DNA from: Oscillospiraceae bacterium
GTDB lineage: Bacteria; Bacillota; Clostridia; Oscillospirales; Ruminococcaceae
Direction of reading: 5' to 3'
DNA length: 6,570 nucleotides
NCBI GenBank assembly: GCA_900768735.1
Contig: CAAGDZ010000252.1
Location: 1 to 6,570, forward strand
Both the position numbers and the translations under genes were made by a program. The notes beneath the pieces were generated by a model. That model was given only the letters and a program-made list of their open reading frames with translations. It did no database searches and was not told the origin of the DNA. Positions 5,213 through 6,570 of the stretch are shown here, one piece after another; within the stretch, counting starts at the first letter, position 1, and every line of letters begins with the position of its first letter.

Positions 5213-5752
5213 ATGAAAGCACTGGTAATGAATTGCAGTCCTGTAAGAAACGGCGCAACTGCGGAAATTGTAAAAATTGTTTCCGATTGTCTTAAAGAAA
5301 GATACGATACGCGCAGTATATGTATAGATGATTTTCAAATCGGCTTTTGCAAAGGCTGTAGGACTTGCCACAGTACGGCAAAGTGTTTTCAGAATGATGA
5401 CCTACATAAAGTAATAGAGCATTATGAATGGGCAGACATAATAATATCGGTAGCCCCGTCATACTGGGCGGATATCCCCGGACAATTCAAGGCGTTTATT
5501 GACAGATGTACGCCGTGGTGCAACACTCATGAGCCTCATGCAGTAATAAACGGTGGAAAGAAAGGATATTCCATAGCATTACGGACAGGTCCGGGCATGG
5601 GTGAATGTAATCGTATTATCGAAAGCGTCGAGCATTTTTACGGACACATGGAAATTGAGCGCTGTGACAGGCTTGGACTATGCTGTATAGAAAATAAAGA
5701 AGCGGTTGAACAAAGAAAAAGCGAGATTATAGAGTTTTGCAGAAAAATATAA
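5213..5752 (+). CDS. Flavodoxin-fold NAD(P)H-dependent oxidoreductase with four-cysteine motif
   Basis: A 179-residue cytoplasmic protein of the NADPH-dependent FMN reductase / iron-sulfur flavoprotein superfamily. NCSPVRNGATAEIV near the N-terminus corresponds to the phosphate-binding loop for FMN (usual form NGSPRKNGNT). Cys46-x2-Cys49-x2-Cys52-x5-Cys58, followed by DDL, is the compact cysteine motif of this family; in characterised Isf proteins it binds a 4Fe-4S cluster. ADIIISVAPSYWADIPGQFK and FIDR form the flavin and dimer segment (usual form PvYw...gqlKaFiDR). The physiological electron donor and acceptor cannot be read from the sequence. The start is set by GGAGG at 5201. GC content is lower than polA (24 of 60 at 5401-5460). 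The leader contains the rimI remnant and two palindromes. No obvious terminator follows the gene. Confidence 0.88.
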   Translation: MKALVMNCSPVRNGATAEIVKIVSDCLKERYDTRSICIDDFQIGFCKGCRTCHSTAKCFQNDDLHKVIEHYEWADIIISVAPSYWADIPGQFKAFIDRCTPWCNTHEPHAVINGGKKGYSIALRTGPGMGECNRIIESVEHFYGHMEIERCDRLGLCCIENKEAVEQRKSEIIEFCRKI

Positions 5753-5799
5753 TAGCTATGTTTTGTCGTTTCGGGTGGTACGGTGTTCATGAGGGATTT

Positions 5800-5870
5800 A
5801 CTTACATCGCGAGAAACAAAGTTATAAAAAGAAGTACCGGGGCACGCGGTTGCGTGTCGAGGCACTCGAC
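5800..5870 (+). repeat. Structured leader repeat upstream of GNAT gene, copy 2
   Basis: Second copy of the element at 1494-1565. It keeps both hairpins: CACGC (5843-5847) with GCGTG (5852-5856), and the 15-base palindrome at 5856-5870. The 4-base loop of the first hairpin is GGTT here and GTCT in the other copy, so the arms are conserved while the loop varies. It ends 39 bases before the start codon, against 14 bases at polA. Confidence 0.7.
5856..5870. repeat. 15-base palindrome GTCGAGGCACTCGAC, second copy
   Basis: Identical to 1551-1565. It is the 3' hairpin of the leader repeat. Confidence 0.7.
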
Positions 5871-5880
5871 TGAAAAACGT

Positions 5881-5895
5881 GTCGGTACACCCGAC
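5881..5895. repeat. 15-base imperfect palindrome GTCGGTACACCCGAC
   Basis: Arms GTCGG and CCGAC pair perfectly over 5 bases. The sixth position of each arm is mismatched (T opposite C) around a central ACA. It has the same size and design as the other 15-base palindromes and ends just upstream of the GNAT ribosome binding site. Confidence 0.5.
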
Positions 5896-5909
5896 CTAAA
5901 GGGAACAAT

Positions 5910-6425
5910 ATGATAACACAGACGCAAAGACTTATTCTTCGCAGGTATACGGCAGATGATTTAAACGACCTGTACGAATACCTGTCCGATGAAGAAACGG
6001 TAAAATTCGAGCCGTATAAGCCGATGAGCCTTGAAGAAACAAAGGACAATCTCGGCTGGCGCATCGGCACGGATGAGATGATAGCCGTAGAGCTTAAAGG
6101 CTCTCACAAAATGATAGGTAATGTGTATCTTGGCAAGCGGGATTTCAATTCGCTTGAAATAGGCTATGTCTTTAATAGAAAATACTGGGGAAACGGCTAC
6201 GCAAAGGAGGCCTGCGGGGCGCTTATAAACCGCGCCTTTGACAGCGGCGTTCACAGAATTTTCGCCGAGTGCGACCCCGAAAACGCAGGCTCGTGGCGCT
6301 TGCTCGAAGCGCTCGGCTTTGAGCGCGAGGCGCATTTACAGCAGAATGTTTATTTTTGGACAGACGGGAACGGAAACCCGCTGTGGAAGGATACTTACAT
6401 ATACGCGAGATTAGGCGGTAACTAA
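5910..6425 (+). CDS. GNAT acetyltransferase of the RimJ/RimL type
   Basis: A 171-residue single-domain acetyltransferase that uses acetyl-CoA to acetylate an amino group; the substrate is unknown. It begins with the family's typical QTQRLILRRYTADDLNDLY. The cofactor-binding segment is IGYVFNRKYWGNGYAKEA, with the loop at Trp93-Gly94-Asn95-Gly96-Tyr97-Ala98. NAGSWRLLEALGFEREAH (from Asn125) gives the conserved Asn and Ser of the second acetyl-CoA motif. Proteins of this group include RimJ and RimL, which act on ribosomal proteins, but also many enzymes acting on small amines or antibiotics, so no gene name is given. AAAGGG at 5898-5903 is 6 bases from the ATG. GC content is back to the level of polA (35 of 60 at 6181-6240). 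It is not closely related to the RimI upstream. Confidence 0.9.
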   Translation: MITQTQRLILRRYTADDLNDLYEYLSDEETVKFEPYKPMSLEETKDNLGWRIGTDEMIAVELKGSHKMIGNVYLGKRDFNSLEIGYVFNRKYWGNGYAKEACGALINRAFDSGVHRIFAECDPENAGSWRLLEALGFEREAHLQQNVYFWTDGNGNPLWKDTYIYARLGGN

Positions 6426-6467
6426 AGACTTACGGCTATCGGCTCATATCTTACACTGGAGAACAAT

Positions 6468-6570
6468 ATGGGGAGATACACATTTGACAACGAGAATATA
6501 GACAACGCTGTCAGCGAGGTTGTCGATTTCCTGAAAAAGTCAAAAATCAATGACAAGGATATTTTAAGGA
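6468..6570 (+). CDS. Start of an unidentified gene, cut by right edge
   Basis: An open frame begins MGRYTFDNENIDNAVSEVV and continues in frame to the window end (34 codons). GGAG at 6458-6461 lies 6 bases before the ATG, and the AACAATATG context is identical to that of the GNAT start, which supports a real start. It begins 42 bases after the GNAT stop with no terminator between, so the two may be co-transcribed. The visible part looks helical and charged (FLKKSKINDKDIL). It faintly resembles the N-terminus of anti-sigma-factor-like ATP-binding proteins, but this is too little to assign a function. Confidence 0.65.
   Translation, partial: MGRYTFDNENIDNAVSEVVDFLKKSKINDKDILR

Larger units (their letters stand above)
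5059..5213 (+). pseudogene. Detached rimI 3'-end fragment
   Basis: Read in the frame of bases 5061-5063, this encodes RQYERFSFVPVGRRKNYYSN, then PTEDAVVYKLPVQPA and a short unrelated tail, ending at a TGA at 5211-5213. It matches residues 118-149 of the intact RimI, including the equivalent of Tyr120, but lacks the acetyl-CoA-binding motif and any start signal, so it cannot be an active enzyme. Of 32 aligned codons, 10 differ: 7 synonymously and 3 with amino-acid change (Leu to Gln, Ala to Val, Phe to Arg). That pattern suggests it came from a different rimI allele that had been under selection, and is not a neutral copy of the neighbouring gene. It begins 3 bases after the lipoprotein stop codon. 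Its own stop overlaps the start of the flavoprotein gene. Confidence 0.85.
5753..5909 (+). other. Intergenic region between flavoprotein and GNAT genes
   Basis: A 157-base gap. The first 47 bases contain nothing I can identify, with no clear terminator or promoter. The rest is the leader repeat (5800-5870) and an additional imperfect palindrome (5881-5895), ending in the GNAT ribosome binding site. Confidence 0.55.

Noticed and set aside
5748..5753. Perfect TATAAT hexamer as a promoter for the GNAT gene
   Set aside because: It overlaps the flavoprotein stop codon and no acceptable -35 box lies 16-18 bases upstream.
1494..5895. CRISPR array made of the recurring hairpins
   Set aside because: Copies are few, unevenly spaced over kilobases, separated by genes and variable in arm sequence, with no cas genes.
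6424..6433. Third partial copy of the leader repeat (AAAGACTTAC, as at 1490-1499)
   Set aside because: Only ten bases match and neither hairpin follows; chance is sufficient explanation.

Overview
The window looks like a chromosomal segment from a low-to-mid GC Firmicute of the class Clostridia, probably Ruminococcus- or Oscillospiraceae-like. That placement is an inference. It rests on heavy use of ATA isoleucine codons, purine-rich Shine-Dalgarno sequences, a DNA polymerase I with a degenerate proofreading domain, and a Gram-positive-type small lipoprotein. All genes recognised are on the + strand.

Layout. Positions 2-1363 hold the C-terminal two thirds of polyphosphate kinase (ppk1), cut by the left edge. 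A 216-base gap (1364-1579) built largely from repeat elements leads to polA (1580-4078). Its last 14 bases overlap the start of rimI (4065-4538), so the two are probably co-transcribed and translationally coupled. Next comes an AT-rich stretch: a small lipoprotein of unknown function (4603-5055), a detached second copy of the rimI 3' end (5059-5213), and a flavodoxin-fold flavoprotein with a compact four-cysteine motif (5213-5752). A second repeat-bearing gap (5753-5909) precedes a RimJ/RimL-type GNAT acetyltransferase (5910-6425). An unidentified gene begins at 6468 and runs off the right edge.

The genes do not form one pathway. ppk1, polA and rimI are housekeeping genes for polyphosphate synthesis, DNA repair and Okazaki-fragment processing, and N-terminal protein acetylation. 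The genes after rimI look accessory.

Most notable signals. (1) The last 97 bases shared by both rimI copies (4414-4510 and 5059-5155) form a direct repeat with a period of exactly 645 bases, 12 mismatches and an intact reading frame. It brackets the AT-rich lipoprotein gene, as expected for an insertion or recombination at the 3' end of rimI. (2) A family of 15-base palindromes (6-base arms, 3-base loop) recurs six times between genes, and two members are exact reverse complements of each other. (3) A roughly 72-base element ending in two small hairpins lies just upstream of both polA and the GNAT gene. (4) A roughly 38-base element follows both ppk1 and rimI. Together these suggest a genome-wide family of short structured intergenic repeats. 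No tRNA, rRNA, CRISPR array, transposase or integrase was seen.
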